Of a DNA stretch of 64,000 bases, positions 16,301 to 29,244 are shown piece by piece. Source of the stretch: Bacteroidaceae bacterium (lineage in GTDB: Bacteria > Bacteroidota > Bacteroidia > Bacteroidales > Bacteroidaceae); the NCBI GenBank assembly GCA_024684455.1, contig JAIKWU010000021.1, positions 79,104 to 143,103 on the forward strand, in the 5' to 3' direction. The notes under the pieces were generated by a model, which saw only the letters and a program-made list of their open reading frames with translations, had not been told where the DNA came from and did no database searches. The position numbers were made by a program, and so were the translations under genes. Numbering within the stretch: the stretch's first letter is position 1; each line of letters begins with the position of its first letter.

Positions 16301-16760
16301 AGAACGAGAACATGATGGGTTGCAAGCGCTTGGACGGAAGACAGAGTATCGCCAGGACTATGCCCCCGAAGTGCTTGAAAGCTTTGTCAACAAGCACCCA
16401 GACAATGACTACTGGGTAAAGTTCAACTGCCCCGAGTTTACCAGTCTCTGCCCTATAACAGGCCAGCCCGACTTTGCAGAGATTATCATCCGCTACATCC
16501 CAGCAGAACGTATGGTGGAGAGCAAGAGCCTGAAACTCTACCTCTTCAGTTTCCGCAATCATGGCGACTTCCATGAAGATTGCGTCAACATCATCATGAA
16601 GGATCTCATCCGTCTGATGCAACCCAAATACATCGAAGTCATCGGACTTTTCACCCCTCGAGGAGGCATCAGCATTCACCCCTATGCCAACTATGGGCAG
16701 CCTGGTACGAAGTATGAGCAAATGGCAGAATATCGCATGATGAACCACGACATGAAGTAA
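16293..16760 (+). CDS. queF: NADPH-dependent preQ0 reductase QueF (short form)
   Basis: The 155-residue protein is the single-domain QueF of the T-fold superfamily, which reduces the preQ0 nitrile to preQ1. The catalytic Cys lies in [18 protein letters not shown] (the second Cys, following the FTSL stretch). The NADPH- and substrate-binding ESKSLKLYL motif and the NHGDFHED segment are present. Its start lies inside the end of queC, indicating translational coupling. QueF is the last gene of the operon. Its product preQ1 is the presumed ligand of the riboswitch upstream of yhhQ, which closes a feedback loop. Confidence 0.96.
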   Translation: MNKEREHDGLQALGRKTEYRQDYAPEVLESFVNKHPDNDYWVKFNCPEFTSLCPITGQPDFAEIIIRYIPAERMVESKSLKLYLFSFRNHGDFHEDCVNIIMKDLIRLMQPKYIEVIGLFTPRGGISIHPYANYGQPGTKYEQMAEYRMMNHDMK

Positions 16761-16881
16761 AGACCGTAGTAAGTTACGGTCGCAATACCATGGATTTGTC
16801 TGCAAAGTATTTGACCACTGAACACTCACATAAAAAACATTGCATTGTCACGCAAAGTGCGTGGAAAGATTCTTCTAAGCG

Positions 16882-16913
16882 TTTGGTGAGAAATGGATTT
16901 TTTTGTAACTTTG
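16882..16913 (+). promoter_or_regulatory. Promoter of phoH
   Basis: A -33 TTTG (16882-16885) and -7 TAACTTTG (16906-16913) are separated by 20 bases, close to the Bacteroidota consensus. The ATG follows at 16938. Confidence 0.7.
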
Positions 16914-16937
16914 CAGCGATATTATACTTAAGGTAAA

Positions 16938-17921
16938 ATGATTGAGAAGCATATCGTGCTGGAAGATGTCGATTTGTTGACATTTTATGGGGTGAACAAC
17001 ATTCATCTCCAAATGCTTAAGGCACTCTATCCGAAGCTTCGCATCGTGGCTCGTGGCAACACCATCAAGGTGATGGGCGACGAGGTGGAGATGTGTGCGT
17101 TCGAGGAAAACATCGAACGGATGCGCCAGCACTGTGTCAAATACAACTCACTGAACGAGGAGTCCATCCTCCGCATTGTGAAGGGCGAATCGACGGAAAA
17201 GGATGGAGGTGACAATGCCGCCATCTGCTACAGCGTAATGGGCAAAGCCATTGGTCCGCGTAGCGAAAACCAGCGCAAACTGGTGGAGGCTTATCAGCAG
17301 AACGATATGATTTTCACGACAGGGCCTGCCGGCTCGGGCAAGACCTACGTGAGCATTGCGCTGGCTGTCCGCGCATTGAAGAACAAGGAAATCCGCAAGA
17401 TTATCCTGTCACGCCCAGCAGTTGAAGCGGGAGAGAAACTAGGCTTTCTACCTGGCGACATGAAGGAAAAGATTGACCCATATCTGCAACCTCTCTACGA
17501 TGCCTTACAGGACATGATTCCTGCACAGAAACTGACAGAATACATGGAGCAGAACGTCATACAAATTGCTCCACTGGCCTTCATGCGCGGAAGGACGTTG
17601 AATGATGCCGTAGTAATCCTCGACGAAGCACAGAACACCACTACGCAGCAAATGAAGATGTTCCTCACACGCATGGGACAAAACACGAAGATGATTGTCA
17701 CAGGCGACATGACACAGATTGACCTTCCCCGAGCCGTGCGTTCTGGCCTGAAGGAAGCCCTGCTTGTCCTCAAGGACGTGAAAGGCATCGGATTTGTTGA
17801 AATGAGTGAAAAAGACATTGTGCGCCATCGGCTTGTGACTCGCATTGTCAATGCCTACGAAGATTTTGAACGCCGAAAGGCTGAGGCTGAACCGAGACTG
17901 TTCCGAGATTTTGAGAATTAA
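16938..17921 (+). CDS. phoH: PhoH family ATPase
   Basis: The 327-residue protein has an N-terminal domain of about 110 residues followed by the PhoH ATPase core. Walker A is GPAGSGKTY near residue 133, Walker B is VVILDEAQN near residue 222, and [11 protein letters not shown] is the sensor-like motif. PhoH-like proteins are cytoplasmic P-loop NTPases linked to RNA metabolism and to stress or phosphate starvation. The length fits the long bacterial PhoH/YbeZ type. It has its own promoter and leads a tightly packed series with purC (11 bases downstream), menG, aroE, a hydrolase and an exonuclease. Confidence 0.93.
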   Translation: MIEKHIVLEDVDLLTFYGVNNIHLQMLKALYPKLRIVARGNTIKVMGDEVEMCAFEENIERMRQHCVKYNSLNEESILRIVKGESTEKDGGDNAAICYSVMGKAIGPRSENQRKLVEAYQQNDMIFTTGPAGSGKTYVSIALAVRALKNKEIRKIILSRPAVEAGEKLGFLPGDMKEKIDPYLQPLYDALQDMIPAQKLTEYMEQNVIQIAPLAFMRGRTLNDAVVILDEAQNTTTQQMKMFLTRMGQNTKMIVTGDMTQIDLPRAVRSGLKEALLVLKDVKGIGFVEMSEKDIVRHRLVTRIVNAYEDFERRKAEAEPRLFRDFEN

Positions 17922-17932
17922 GCATAACTAGA

Positions 17933-18895
17933 ATGAACATGAAAGCATTAACTCACACAGACTTTCAATTTCCTGGGCAGCGTAGCGTCTATCATGGAAA
18001 AGTTCGCGATGTCTATGACATCAACGACGACCTAATGGTGATGGTGGCCACAGACCGCATTTCAGCGTTTGATGTCGTTCTGCCCAAAGGAATTCCTTAC
18101 AAAGGACAAGTGTTAAACCAGATTGCAGCCAAGTTTCTTGAAGCCTCGAAACACATCGTGCCCAATTGGATGTGTGCCACGCCTGATCCTATGGTAACAG
18201 TGGGGCTGAAATGCGAAGGTTTCCGCGTCGAAATGATTATTCGTGGCTACCTTACGGGTTCTGCTTGGAGAGAGTACAAAGCCGGTGCCCGCACACTATG
18301 TGGAGTGAAATTGCCCGATGGAATGAAAGAAAATGAACGTTTTCCACGTCCCATCATCACACCTACAACCAAGGCAGACGAAGGACACGATGAAAACATC
18401 TCGAAGGAAGAAATCATCGAGCAGGGTCTTGTCAGCCGTGAGGACTACGAAAAGATGGAACAATATACCCATGCCTTATTTGACCTTGGCACACAAATGG
18501 CTGCTGAGAAAGGCCTCATCCTTGTGGACACAAAGTATGAATTTGGTAAGCACAACGGAAAGGTATATCTCATTGATGAAGTGCACACTCCTGACTCCAG
18601 CCGCTATTTCTATGCTGAAGGGTACGAAGAGAAGTTCCTGAAAGGAGAGCCTCAACGACAGTTATCTAAAGAATTTGTACGTCAGTGGCTTATCGAACAT
18701 AATTTTATGAACCAGCCAGGACAGGTGATGCCAGAAATGACGGATGAATTTGTTGCCTCTATTTCCGATAGATACATAGAACTCTACGAGCATATAGTAG
18801 GCGAACCCTTCAAAAAAGGCGAATCAGCCGAAGATTTAGCGTCAAGGATAGAAGCGAACGTCAACAACTATCTATGTACGCTCAAGAGGAAATAA
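17933..18895 (+). CDS. purC: Phosphoribosylaminoimidazole-succinocarboxamide synthase PurC
   Basis: The 320-residue protein catalyses the ATP-dependent joining of CAIR and aspartate in purine synthesis. The N-terminal GKVRDVYDI segment, [12 protein letters not shown], the [11 protein letters not shown] motif and the [12 protein letters not shown] motif are characteristic. At 320 residues it is longer than the Escherichia coli type and resembles the longer form seen in Bacteroidota. An alternative ATG two codons downstream is equally possible. The stop codon overlaps the likely menG start (TAATG), so the two genes are probably co-translated. Confidence 0.95.
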   Translation: MNMKALTHTDFQFPGQRSVYHGKVRDVYDINDDLMVMVATDRISAFDVVLPKGIPYKGQVLNQIAAKFLEASKHIVPNWMCATPDPMVTVGLKCEGFRVEMIIRGYLTGSAWREYKAGARTLCGVKLPDGMKENERFPRPIITPTTKADEGHDENISKEEIIEQGLVSREDYEKMEQYTHALFDLGTQMAAEKGLILVDTKYEFGKHNGKVYLIDEVHTPDSSRYFYAEGYEEKFLKGEPQRQLSKEFVRQWLIEHNFMNQPGQVMPEMTDEFVASISDRYIELYEHIVGEPFKKGESAEDLASRIEANVNNYLCTLKRK

Positions 18896-19617
18896 TGCCT
18901 TATGGCAAGGATGGAAGCAAACGTTCACAGGTAGAGCGAATGTTCGATGAAATCGCCCATTCTTATGACCGTCTAAACCATTCAATGTCGCTAGGAGTTG
19001 ACAGAATTTGGCGCAAGAGTGCAGTCAGATTTCTGCAAAAGAACACCCAAATCCCACTCAAAGACCTTTTGGATGTGGCTACGGGCACAGGAGATTTTGC
19101 CTTACTTGCCGTAGAGAAGATAAAACCAGAGCACATTGTTGGCATTGATATTTCGGAAGGAATGATGAGTATCGGCCGACAGAAAATTGCCGCAAGAGGC
19201 TTGACAGACAAGGTGACTTTGCTGAATGAAGACTGCGAACGTATGTCATTTAATGACAATCAGTTTGATGCCATTATCTCGTCTTTTGGCCTAAGGAACT
19301 TTCAGAACCTTGACAAGTGTCTTACAGAGATGAATCGAGTGCTGAAGAACAAGGGTATGTTGGTGGCGATAGACCTATGTACGCCCAGTACATTTCCCAT
19401 GAAACAGGTGTTTTGGTGCTACAAAAAACTCGTGATGCCCCTGATGGGACGCTTCATATCACACGACCGCTTTGCCTACACCTACCTTCCGGAAACGATG
19501 GAAGCCATTCCTCAAGCCAATCAGATGGTGCAGATATTTGAGAAGGCCGGCTTCAAAAAAGTACGATTTCATCGGCAAATTCTCGGAATGAGTATGCTGT
19601 ATGCAGCAGAGAAATGA
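18895..19617 (+). CDS. menG: Demethylmenaquinone methyltransferase (MenG/UbiE)
   Basis: The class I SAM methyltransferase has DVATGTGDFALLA (motif I) near residue 61 and the UbiE signatures FGLRNFQNLDKCL and RVLKNKGMLVAIDL. It performs the last C-methylation in menaquinone synthesis, which fits an anaerobe. I chose the start at 18895 (240 residues; [20 protein letters not shown]) because it overlaps the purC stop as TAATG. An ATG at 18874 inside purC would add seven residues. There is no ubiquinone pathway in this phylum, so menG is the appropriate name. Confidence 0.94.
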   Translation: MPYGKDGSKRSQVERMFDEIAHSYDRLNHSMSLGVDRIWRKSAVRFLQKNTQIPLKDLLDVATGTGDFALLAVEKIKPEHIVGIDISEGMMSIGRQKIAARGLTDKVTLLNEDCERMSFNDNQFDAIISSFGLRNFQNLDKCLTEMNRVLKNKGMLVAIDLCTPSTFPMKQVFWCYKKLVMPLMGRFISHDRFAYTYLPETMEAIPQANQMVQIFEKAGFKKVRFHRQILGMSMLYAAEK

Positions 19618-19647
19618 AAGCAATAAGGAACGAAATAGAAGATTGTT

Positions 19648-20391
19648 ATGGACAGGTACGGGCTCATTGGCTATCCGCTCGGGCATTCGTTTTCAAAGAG
19701 TTTCTTCACCGACAAGTTTGCCAGTGAAGGCATCAATGCTGAGTATGTTAATTTTGAACTTCCGACGATAGAGGATTTTCTGGAGATTGTGTCCGTCTAT
19801 CGCAACATCAAGGGACTGAACATCACGATTCCGTACAAAGAAAAGGTGATTCCCTATCTTGACACCATCAGCAAAGAAGCGCGTGAAATCGGTGCCGTCA
19901 ACATTGTGAAGGTGGAACGCCATGGAGGCAGTATCCGTCTAATTGGACACAACTCTGATTATATCGGCTTTAAGGACTCCATCGAGCCCCTACTCAAGCC
20001 TCATCACAAGAAAGCGTTGATTCTGGGCACGGGTGGTGCCTCGAAGGCGATTCATTATACGTTGACGAAGATTCTTGGGATGGAAACAGTGTTCGTTTCC
20101 CGTTACGAGCGTCCTGGCACAGTGACCTATAAGGATATTGACGAGAACGCTGTCAGAGAATATGAGGTCATCGTCAACTGCACCCCTGTTGGCATGTTTC
20201 CCAATAACGATGATGCACCAGCCCTCCCTTACGATGCCCTGACGGAGAAGAACCTGCTCTTCGACCTGGTTTACAATCCCGATGTCACCCGTTTCATGCA
20301 ACTGGGTGCCGCGCATGGGGCACAAATTAAAAATGGGCTTGAGATGTTGATTCTGCAAGCCATGGCTTCCTGGAATTTTTGGAACGAATAA
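19648..20391 (+). CDS. aroE: Shikimate dehydrogenase AroE
   Basis: The 247-residue protein has GYPLGHSFSKSFF at the N-terminus (shikimate-binding Ser pair), NITIPYKEKVIPYLD with the catalytic Lys near residue 67, GTGGASKAI (NADP-binding glycine-rich loop) near residue 127, and VNCTPVGM. It reduces 3-dehydroshikimate to shikimate in aromatic amino-acid synthesis. It is slightly shorter than the 270-residue enterobacterial enzyme, as is usual in Bacteroidota. It lies 30 bases after menG, and the next gene starts 2 bases after its stop. Confidence 0.95.
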   Translation: MDRYGLIGYPLGHSFSKSFFTDKFASEGINAEYVNFELPTIEDFLEIVSVYRNIKGLNITIPYKEKVIPYLDTISKEAREIGAVNIVKVERHGGSIRLIGHNSDYIGFKDSIEPLLKPHHKKALILGTGGASKAIHYTLTKILGMETVFVSRYERPGTVTYKDIDENAVREYEVIVNCTPVGMFPNNDDAPALPYDALTEKNLLFDLVYNPDVTRFMQLGAAHGAQIKNGLEMLILQAMASWNFWNE

Positions 20392-20393
20392 GT

Positions 20394-21470
20394 ATGAAGC
20401 CTGCCTCCAAGAAGTCAACACAAAAAAAGCCCATTTCATCGAAGAAAAAACACTCTTCGCCCACACTTTCGAAACGTCGTCCCCCACGCTTCGGCTTCTG
20501 TTTGCTTGAACTGCTAGCAGCAACGCTACTCTTTGTGGTAGTGATTGTGTTCGGCATTAGTTATTTTGTATTTCAGCAAGCCGTTTGTCCCAACACCTGG
20601 GGACGCACAGAGTTCTGCAATTCCTCACTCTCCGACGAGGAGTCGTTGGCTATCATGTATTCAGACTACCCTTTTGTAAAACGCTGGCTGAAGCGACAGC
20701 GTAGCAATAATCGTTTTCGAGAGTTCACGATTTACTCCGACACCGACTCCACCCTGCTCCACTCCTATTATATTCCTGCAGAACAGCCGACAGCCAACAC
20801 GGCTCTCGTCATTCACGGCTATCAAAGCAAAGCACTCGAGATGCTGCACATCGCTTATCTGTATCACCACGACATGCAGTTCAATGTGCTGCTGCCCGAC
20901 CTTCGTACCCACGGCAAAAGTGGAGGCACACACATCGGATTCGGCTGGACTGAAGCACAGGATATTTTGCAATGGATGTCGGAGACGGAAAAGATGTCCG
21001 ATGCCCCTGTCAACTGGGTTGTTCATGGCATTTCGATGGGTGCCGCTACAACGATGTTTGTAGCAGACAAGTCGAATAATCCCAATGTTAAGGCATACAT
21101 CGAAGACTGTGGCTACAGCAGTGTATTCGACGAGATTGCCTATGTGGCTCAGCGCGACTATGGCATGTCGGAAGCACCCTGTGTCACCCTCGCCAGCCAA
21201 ATCTGTCAGTGGGTGTATGGTTGGAACTTCCGCGAAGCCTCCTGTGCCGAAGCCCTACGTAACGTCGAAACGCCCATGCTCTTCATTCATGGCACGGCTG
21301 ACCGCTATGTGCCATTCGACATGGTACACGATCTTTACAACGCGAAGCCACGCAACAAAGAAATCTGGGAGGTAAAGGATGTCATCCACGCCCGCAGTTA
21401 TCACGACCGTCGCGATGAATATACCAAGAAAGTAAGTGATTTCGTCAACCAATTTCTCTACACAGAATGA
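20394..21470 (+). CDS. Membrane-anchored alpha/beta hydrolase
   Basis: The start at 20394 (MKPASKKSTQ) directly follows the aroE stop and gives 358 residues. A basic N-terminus precedes one hydrophobic anchor (LLAATLLFVVVIVFGISYFV). The alpha/beta-hydrolase domain follows: an oxyanion-hole region at ALVIHGYQSKA, nucleophile elbow VHGISMGAAT (Ser), catalytic Asp in FIHGTADRYVPF and His in VIHARSYH. The catalytic domain probably lies outside the membrane. The family includes esterases and peptidases of unknown physiological substrate. The gene overlaps the exonuclease by 4 bases. Confidence 0.88.
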   Translation: MKPASKKSTQKKPISSKKKHSSPTLSKRRPPRFGFCLLELLAATLLFVVVIVFGISYFVFQQAVCPNTWGRTEFCNSSLSDEESLAIMYSDYPFVKRWLKRQRSNNRFREFTIYSDTDSTLLHSYYIPAEQPTANTALVIHGYQSKALEMLHIAYLYHHDMQFNVLLPDLRTHGKSGGTHIGFGWTEAQDILQWMSETEKMSDAPVNWVVHGISMGAATTMFVADKSNNPNVKAYIEDCGYSSVFDEIAYVAQRDYGMSEAPCVTLASQICQWVYGWNFREASCAEALRNVETPMLFIHGTADRYVPFDMVHDLYNAKPRNKEIWEVKDVIHARSYHDRRDEYTKKVSDFVNQFLYTE

Positions 21471-21958
21471 CCAATTTTGCCGCCATCGATTTTGAGACTG
21501 CCAACCACGAGCGTACCAGTGTGTGTAGCGTGGGAGTCGTCGTCGTTCGTGGCGGCGAGGTTGTCGATACGTTCTATTCGCTTATTCAACCCGAACCCAA
21601 CTACTACCATTATTGGAACACACGTGTGCATGGACTGACGTGTGCCGACACCGACGACGCTCCACTCTTTCCTGAAGTGTGGGCACAGATTGAGCCACTC
21701 ATCGAAGGTCTGCCCCTTGTTGCACACAACAAAGCATTTGACGAGAGTTGTCTGCGAGCCGTCTTCCGTTGTTATCAAATGGACTATCCCGACTATCCAT
21801 TCTTTTGCACCTGCATCGCTTCACGACGGGCGTTTCCCCATGCTCCCAATCATCAACTACATACCATCGCCGACCTCTGCGGCTATCATCTTGAGCATCA
21901 CCACCATGCCCTCGCCGATGCAGAAGCCTGTGCAGCCATCGCCTGTACCATCCTATAG
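21467..21958 (+). CDS. DnaQ-like 3'-5' exonuclease (DEDDh)
   Basis: The 163-residue protein is a stand-alone exonuclease domain. Motif Exo I is AAIDFETANHERTS (Asp and Glu), Exo II includes VAHNKAFDESCL, and Exo III is HHHALADAEACAAI with the His and Asp of the DEDDh type. It resembles the epsilon proofreading fold but lacks polymerase contacts, so it may be a general DNA or RNA trimming enzyme. It starts within the last codons of the hydrolase gene and is the last gene of the phoH-to-exonuclease run. No strong terminator was noted before the next promoter. Confidence 0.9.
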   Translation: MTNFAAIDFETANHERTSVCSVGVVVVRGGEVVDTFYSLIQPEPNYYHYWNTRVHGLTCADTDDAPLFPEVWAQIEPLIEGLPLVAHNKAFDESCLRAVFRCYQMDYPDYPFFCTCIASRRAFPHAPNHQLHTIADLCGYHLEHHHHALADAEACAAIACTIL

Positions 21959-22119
21959 GGCTTTCTGAACTTCTGTCCTGTTTATAGACGTCCCTAACTG
22001 GCCCGACTCTATCGTCGCAGTATCAGCGCCCTGATACATTATTTCTCAGCGACACCATTTTTCAGAATCTTCTACAACCAACTTTTTTTGAGAAAAGTAA
22101 AAGATTTTGCAAACTCGAC

Positions 22120-22150
22120 TTTGCAATTTGAAGATTTATTTGTAACTTTG
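22120..22150 (+). promoter_or_regulatory. Promoter of the AAA ATPase gene
   Basis: A -33 TTTG (22120-22123) and -7 TAACTTTG (22143-22150) have 19-base spacing, 48 bases before the ATG. Confidence 0.65.
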
Positions 22151-22197
22151 CCACATCAAAGCAAATAAACGTATATTTCTGCAAAATTTTTCTACGT

Positions 22198-23379
22198 ATG
22201 GAATCTTTTTTCAGAACGCACAAGTATCTGGTTGAGCACCTGCAGGCCCCCGTCCGACGCGACCTGATGGATGAAATCAACTGGAAAGACCGCATGATTG
22301 GTATCAAGGGCGCACGTGGTGTCGGCAAGACAACATTCTTGCTGCAATATGCCAAAGAGAACTTCTCGCCCGACGACCACACTTGCCTTTACATCAACAC
22401 CAACAATTTTTATGTGCAGAACATCGGCATCAGTGAATTTGCCGGCGAATTCTATCACGACGGCGGCAAGGTGCTGCTGATCGACCAGGTATTCAAGCAA
22501 CCCGATTGGAGTCATCAGTTGCGCGAATGCTACGACCGCTATCCTGGACTGAAAATTGTGTTTGCCGGTTCGAGTGTAATGCGTCTGAAAGAAGAAAATC
22601 CAGAACTGAACGGCATTGTAAAATCCTACAACCTGCGTGGATTCTCGTTCCGCGAATTCCTCAACCTGAAGACCGGTATGCGTTTTCCTGCCTACAGTCT
22701 GAAAGACGTCATCCAGCATCATCATGAGATTGCTAACGAAATTCTGAAGCATGTTAACCCGCGCGACTACTTCCAAGACTATCTTCACCACGGCTTCTAT
22801 CCGTTTTTCCTCGAAAAGCAGAACTATTCGGAGAACCTGCTGAAGACGATGAACATGATGATTGAAGTGGACATCCTGCTCATCAAACAGATTGAATTAA
22901 AGTATCTTGCCAAAATCAAACAGTTGTTCTATCTACTCACCATGTCGGGTTCAACCGTTCCCAACGTGAGCCAACTGGCACAGGAACTGGGCATGAGCCG
23001 CGCGACCGTGATGCACTATATCAAGTACCTCGAAGAGGCGCGTCTGGTAAACATGATTTATGCACGTGGTGAAGAGTTCCCGAAGAAACCTGCACGTGTG
23101 CTGCTTCACAACTCCAACCTGATGTACAGTTTCTATCCGAAACGTTTCGACGAGCATGACGTCCAAGAGACATTCTTCTGCAACACCCTGTGGAAAGACC
23201 ACAAGGTGAACAAAGTGGGCAACATCGGTTCGTTCCTCATCGACCAGCAGCATGAGTTCCGCATCATCGAACATGCCACAAAACTCAAGAGCAAGTCGAA
23301 AACCCTGTTTGCCGTTAACCAGTGCGATGTGGGCGAAGGCAATCAGATTCCGCTCTGGCTGTTCGGATTCCTTTATTAA
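22198..23379 (+). CDS. AAA-family ATPase with C-terminal winged-helix region
   Basis: The 393-residue protein has a Walker A GARGVGKTTF near residue 38 and Walker B-like KVLLIDQVF, then GSSVMRL as sensor I and FSFREFLNL, typical of the AAA_14 superfamily often paired with a DUF4143 region. A helix-turn-helix is visible at SQLAQELGMSRATVMHYIKYL near residue 270. The C-terminal part, FRIIEHATKLKSKSKTL, is like the degenerate nuclease fold of DUF4143 proteins. Such ATPases are common in anaerobes and their role is unclear. It is monocistronic, 35 bases before nifJ. Confidence 0.82.
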   Translation: MESFFRTHKYLVEHLQAPVRRDLMDEINWKDRMIGIKGARGVGKTTFLLQYAKENFSPDDHTCLYINTNNFYVQNIGISEFAGEFYHDGGKVLLIDQVFKQPDWSHQLRECYDRYPGLKIVFAGSSVMRLKEENPELNGIVKSYNLRGFSFREFLNLKTGMRFPAYSLKDVIQHHHEIANEILKHVNPRDYFQDYLHHGFYPFFLEKQNYSENLLKTMNMMIEVDILLIKQIELKYLAKIKQLFYLLTMSGSTVPNVSQLAQELGMSRATVMHYIKYLEEARLVNMIYARGEEFPKKPARVLLHNSNLMYSFYPKRFDEHDVQETFFCNTLWKDHKVNKVGNIGSFLIDQQHEFRIIEHATKLKSKSKTLFAVNQCDVGEGNQIPLWLFGFLY

Positions 23380-23414
23380 CAAAAAACAATACATATTTTT
23401 AATATTTTTTAAGT

Positions 23415-26987
<3,573 letters not shown>

Positions 26988-27028
26988 GACTACGAATTTC
27001 GCGAATTTCGCGAATTCAATCCATAACG

Positions 27029-27061
27029 AAAGGAGCATCCGATGTGTCGGGTGCTCCTTTT
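27029..27061 (+). terminator. Intrinsic terminator after nifJ
   Basis: The stem AAGGAGCATCCGA pairs with TCGGGTGCTCCTT with one G-T wobble, followed by TTTT. A similar hairpin occurs at 33364-33394. Just upstream (26995-27017) is a short direct repeat of CGCGAATTT. Confidence 0.8.
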
Positions 27062-27161
27062 CATTCATAGTTGTTCGGTGATTTCATATCACGATTGTAT
27101 TTCTAACTTTTTGCCTTTTGAAAATTTGATGAAGGATGTTGTTATTCTTGTTTGAAATGAT

Positions 27162-29129
27162 TTATTTGTGGCATTTGGGACATTTATGTCCCTTTGTTCT
27201 TTTATATATGGAAACTTCCCATTCATATCCGCAATGATGACATATCCAATTTGCACGATAACTTGAACCTGCAGAATAGTCATTGGGTGTACCCTCGTTT
27301 TTCGAATAATCCCAGTCCTTTATCAAATGAGGGTGGGTATCTGCGAAAGCCCCCTTTAATTCTACAATTCTTTTTCGTTTTGGAAGATTTCTTTGCTTAT
27401 CTGCACATTTTGAGCATCCACGACCTGCTGCCCTTTTATCCATTGTTGTTGGCCAAGAATGACCACAAGTGCTGCATATCCACCATACTTTTTCCCTACA
27501 ATGAGGAGGAAGCGTTTTGGGATCTAACTCTCCATTTCTATCGTAATCCCATTCTTTCAACAATTGTGGATAATTATCTGCGAATGATCCCTTTAATGCT
27601 ACGATTCTTTTGTGTTTGGAAAGAGTTCTTTGCTTATCTGCACATTTGGGACATCCTTCCCCCTTATTACGATGACCAACTCCAACCGCCCAATGGTGAC
27701 CACAAGTCTTACATACCCACCATACTCTCTTACCGTTATTGACTGTTATCTTATCAGGTGTGAGGCTTCCATTTCTATCATAATCCCATTCTTTTACAAG
27801 TTCTGGATTTTGAGATAGCAAGTCATTCTCTCCAGGGGATAAAATAATCCCTGCACAATATGGACAGCCATGTCCCTTAAGGCGAGTGTTAACTTGTGCT
27901 GACCACGAATGTCCTTTTTCACATTTCCAGTAAAACTTCTTGTGACTTGTGCAAGGTATATATTCCGGTTTAATGTCGCCATTCTTTTCATAATCCCACT
28001 GTTTGGCCACTTCAGGGATTCGGGCTACTATGCTGTTTTCTTTCTCTGATTGTATATAAAGTGCATATATTTGATTCCTATCTCTTTCAATATCAATGTC
28101 TAATTGATCAATGTATTCTTCTTTACCACATAATTTAAGTATCTCATTTATAACCCATTTTAAGTAAGTATGGTCACTCTGATATTTTACATAAATAACA
28201 CCATTGGATACTTTGTCGTTATCACCTTCTTTTATCCTTATCAGCCTTATTCCATTGTCTGCTAAACATTGGTTCTTCTTTTTTTCTCTATTTTGAGACT
28301 TCAGTGTAGAATGGTAGTAGGCACCATCATATTCTATAGCAGTATTCCATTCTTTTTCGCTTAAAAAAATGTCTATTTCCTCCCCTTTGAATATATACCT
28401 ATTTTGTGCTGTTGTCACTTTTCTAAGATAAAAATATATTGCTTGCTCTGGGAAAGAAGTTCCCCATTCTTTTTTACAATATGGGCAGCCTACATTTAGA
28501 TTTGCACGAACACTAACGTATTGAGCCCAATGATGGCCTTTGTGACAAATCCAATTAACGCGCTTATAAAGATGCGCAGTTACATTATATGGAGTCAATT
28601 CTCCATTTTTCTTATAATCCCATTCGTCTGCTAATTGAGGATGAGACTCAACAAGTGTTTTATTGCCAAATCTCTTTAATTGTTTATCTTTGTATGAGCA
28701 TTTTTCACAGCTAAATATGGCTTTTGCATGCGAGACGACCATACTTTCCCACTCATAACCACAAACATGACATTTCCAATAAACTCTAATGTTTGATCCG
28801 GCAGTAACTTGGGTAGGTAAAAGTTCACCATTTTTTTCGTAATCCCAATCTTTTGCTCTTTCTGGAAAATTGTCTGCAAAACTACCTTTCTTGTTTATTC
28901 TTTCAGTGTTCACATTCTTTAAACTGCAATTTGGACATCTGAAACCTTGAAGTCTCCTGCGACTAGGAGCAGCTTGCCAGCTATGTCCGCATACAGAACA
29001 CTTCCACCATACTTTATGGGAACTTCCTGCAGTTAGGGTATTTGGATTATGATCTTTGTTTTTTTCATAATCCCATTCTTTTATATAGTCGTCATACTTG
29101 GCAATGGGTAAAAGTTTTTTGTATCTCAT
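27162..29129 (-). CDS. Seven-unit zinc-ribbon-array protein with embedded Vsr/DUF559-like nuclease region
   Basis: The 655-residue protein carries seven copies of a module opening WDYEKNGEL.P, followed by W.C..CG..W and a later CP.C pair (the probable zinc-ribbon/DUF4379 type), in two blocks (three, then four). Between them, about residues 222-330, lies a different domain. It has FPEQAIYFYLRK, then EEIDIFLSEKEWNTAIEYDG, YYHS, and NGIRLIRIKEGD. This order of acidic residues, His and Gly resembles Vsr/DUF559 endonucleases of the PD-(D/E)XK fold. The gene is markedly A+T-rich against nifJ beside it and lies on the opposite strand, suggesting transfer. I infer a DNA-targeting nuclease, possibly for defence. 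Confidence 0.75.
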   Translation of the reverse strand: MRYKKLLPIAKYDDYIKEWDYEKNKDHNPNTLTAGSSHKVWWKCSVCGHSWQAAPSRRRLQGFRCPNCSLKNVNTERINKKGSFADNFPERAKDWDYEKNGELLPTQVTAGSNIRVYWKCHVCGYEWESMVVSHAKAIFSCEKCSYKDKQLKRFGNKTLVESHPQLADEWDYKKNGELTPYNVTAHLYKRVNWICHKGHHWAQYVSVRANLNVGCPYCKKEWGTSFPEQAIYFYLRKVTTAQNRYIFKGEEIDIFLSEKEWNTAIEYDGAYYHSTLKSQNREKKKNQCLADNGIRLIRIKEGDNDKVSNGVIYVKYQSDHTYLKWVINEILKLCGKEEYIDQLDIDIERDRNQIYALYIQSEKENSIVARIPEVAKQWDYEKNGDIKPEYIPCTSHKKFYWKCEKGHSWSAQVNTRLKGHGCPYCAGIILSPGENDLLSQNPELVKEWDYDRNGSLTPDKITVNNGKRVWWVCKTCGHHWAVGVGHRNKGEGCPKCADKQRTLSKHKRIVALKGSFADNYPQLLKEWDYDRNGELDPKTLPPHCREKVWWICSTCGHSWPTTMDKRAAGRGCSKCADKQRNLPKRKRIVELKGAFADTHPHLIKDWDYSKNEGTPNDYSAGSSYRANWICHHCGYEWEVSIYKRTKGHKCPKCHK

Positions 29130-29244
29130 ACTGTTCGTTTCTTTAAAATCTGATTGATATTAGTTGTCGAGAGGCCTAAACACAACGTAAAATCCTTGTT
29201 GTTCCATATTATTCTATCTGATATTATACACATTTTCTAAGATT

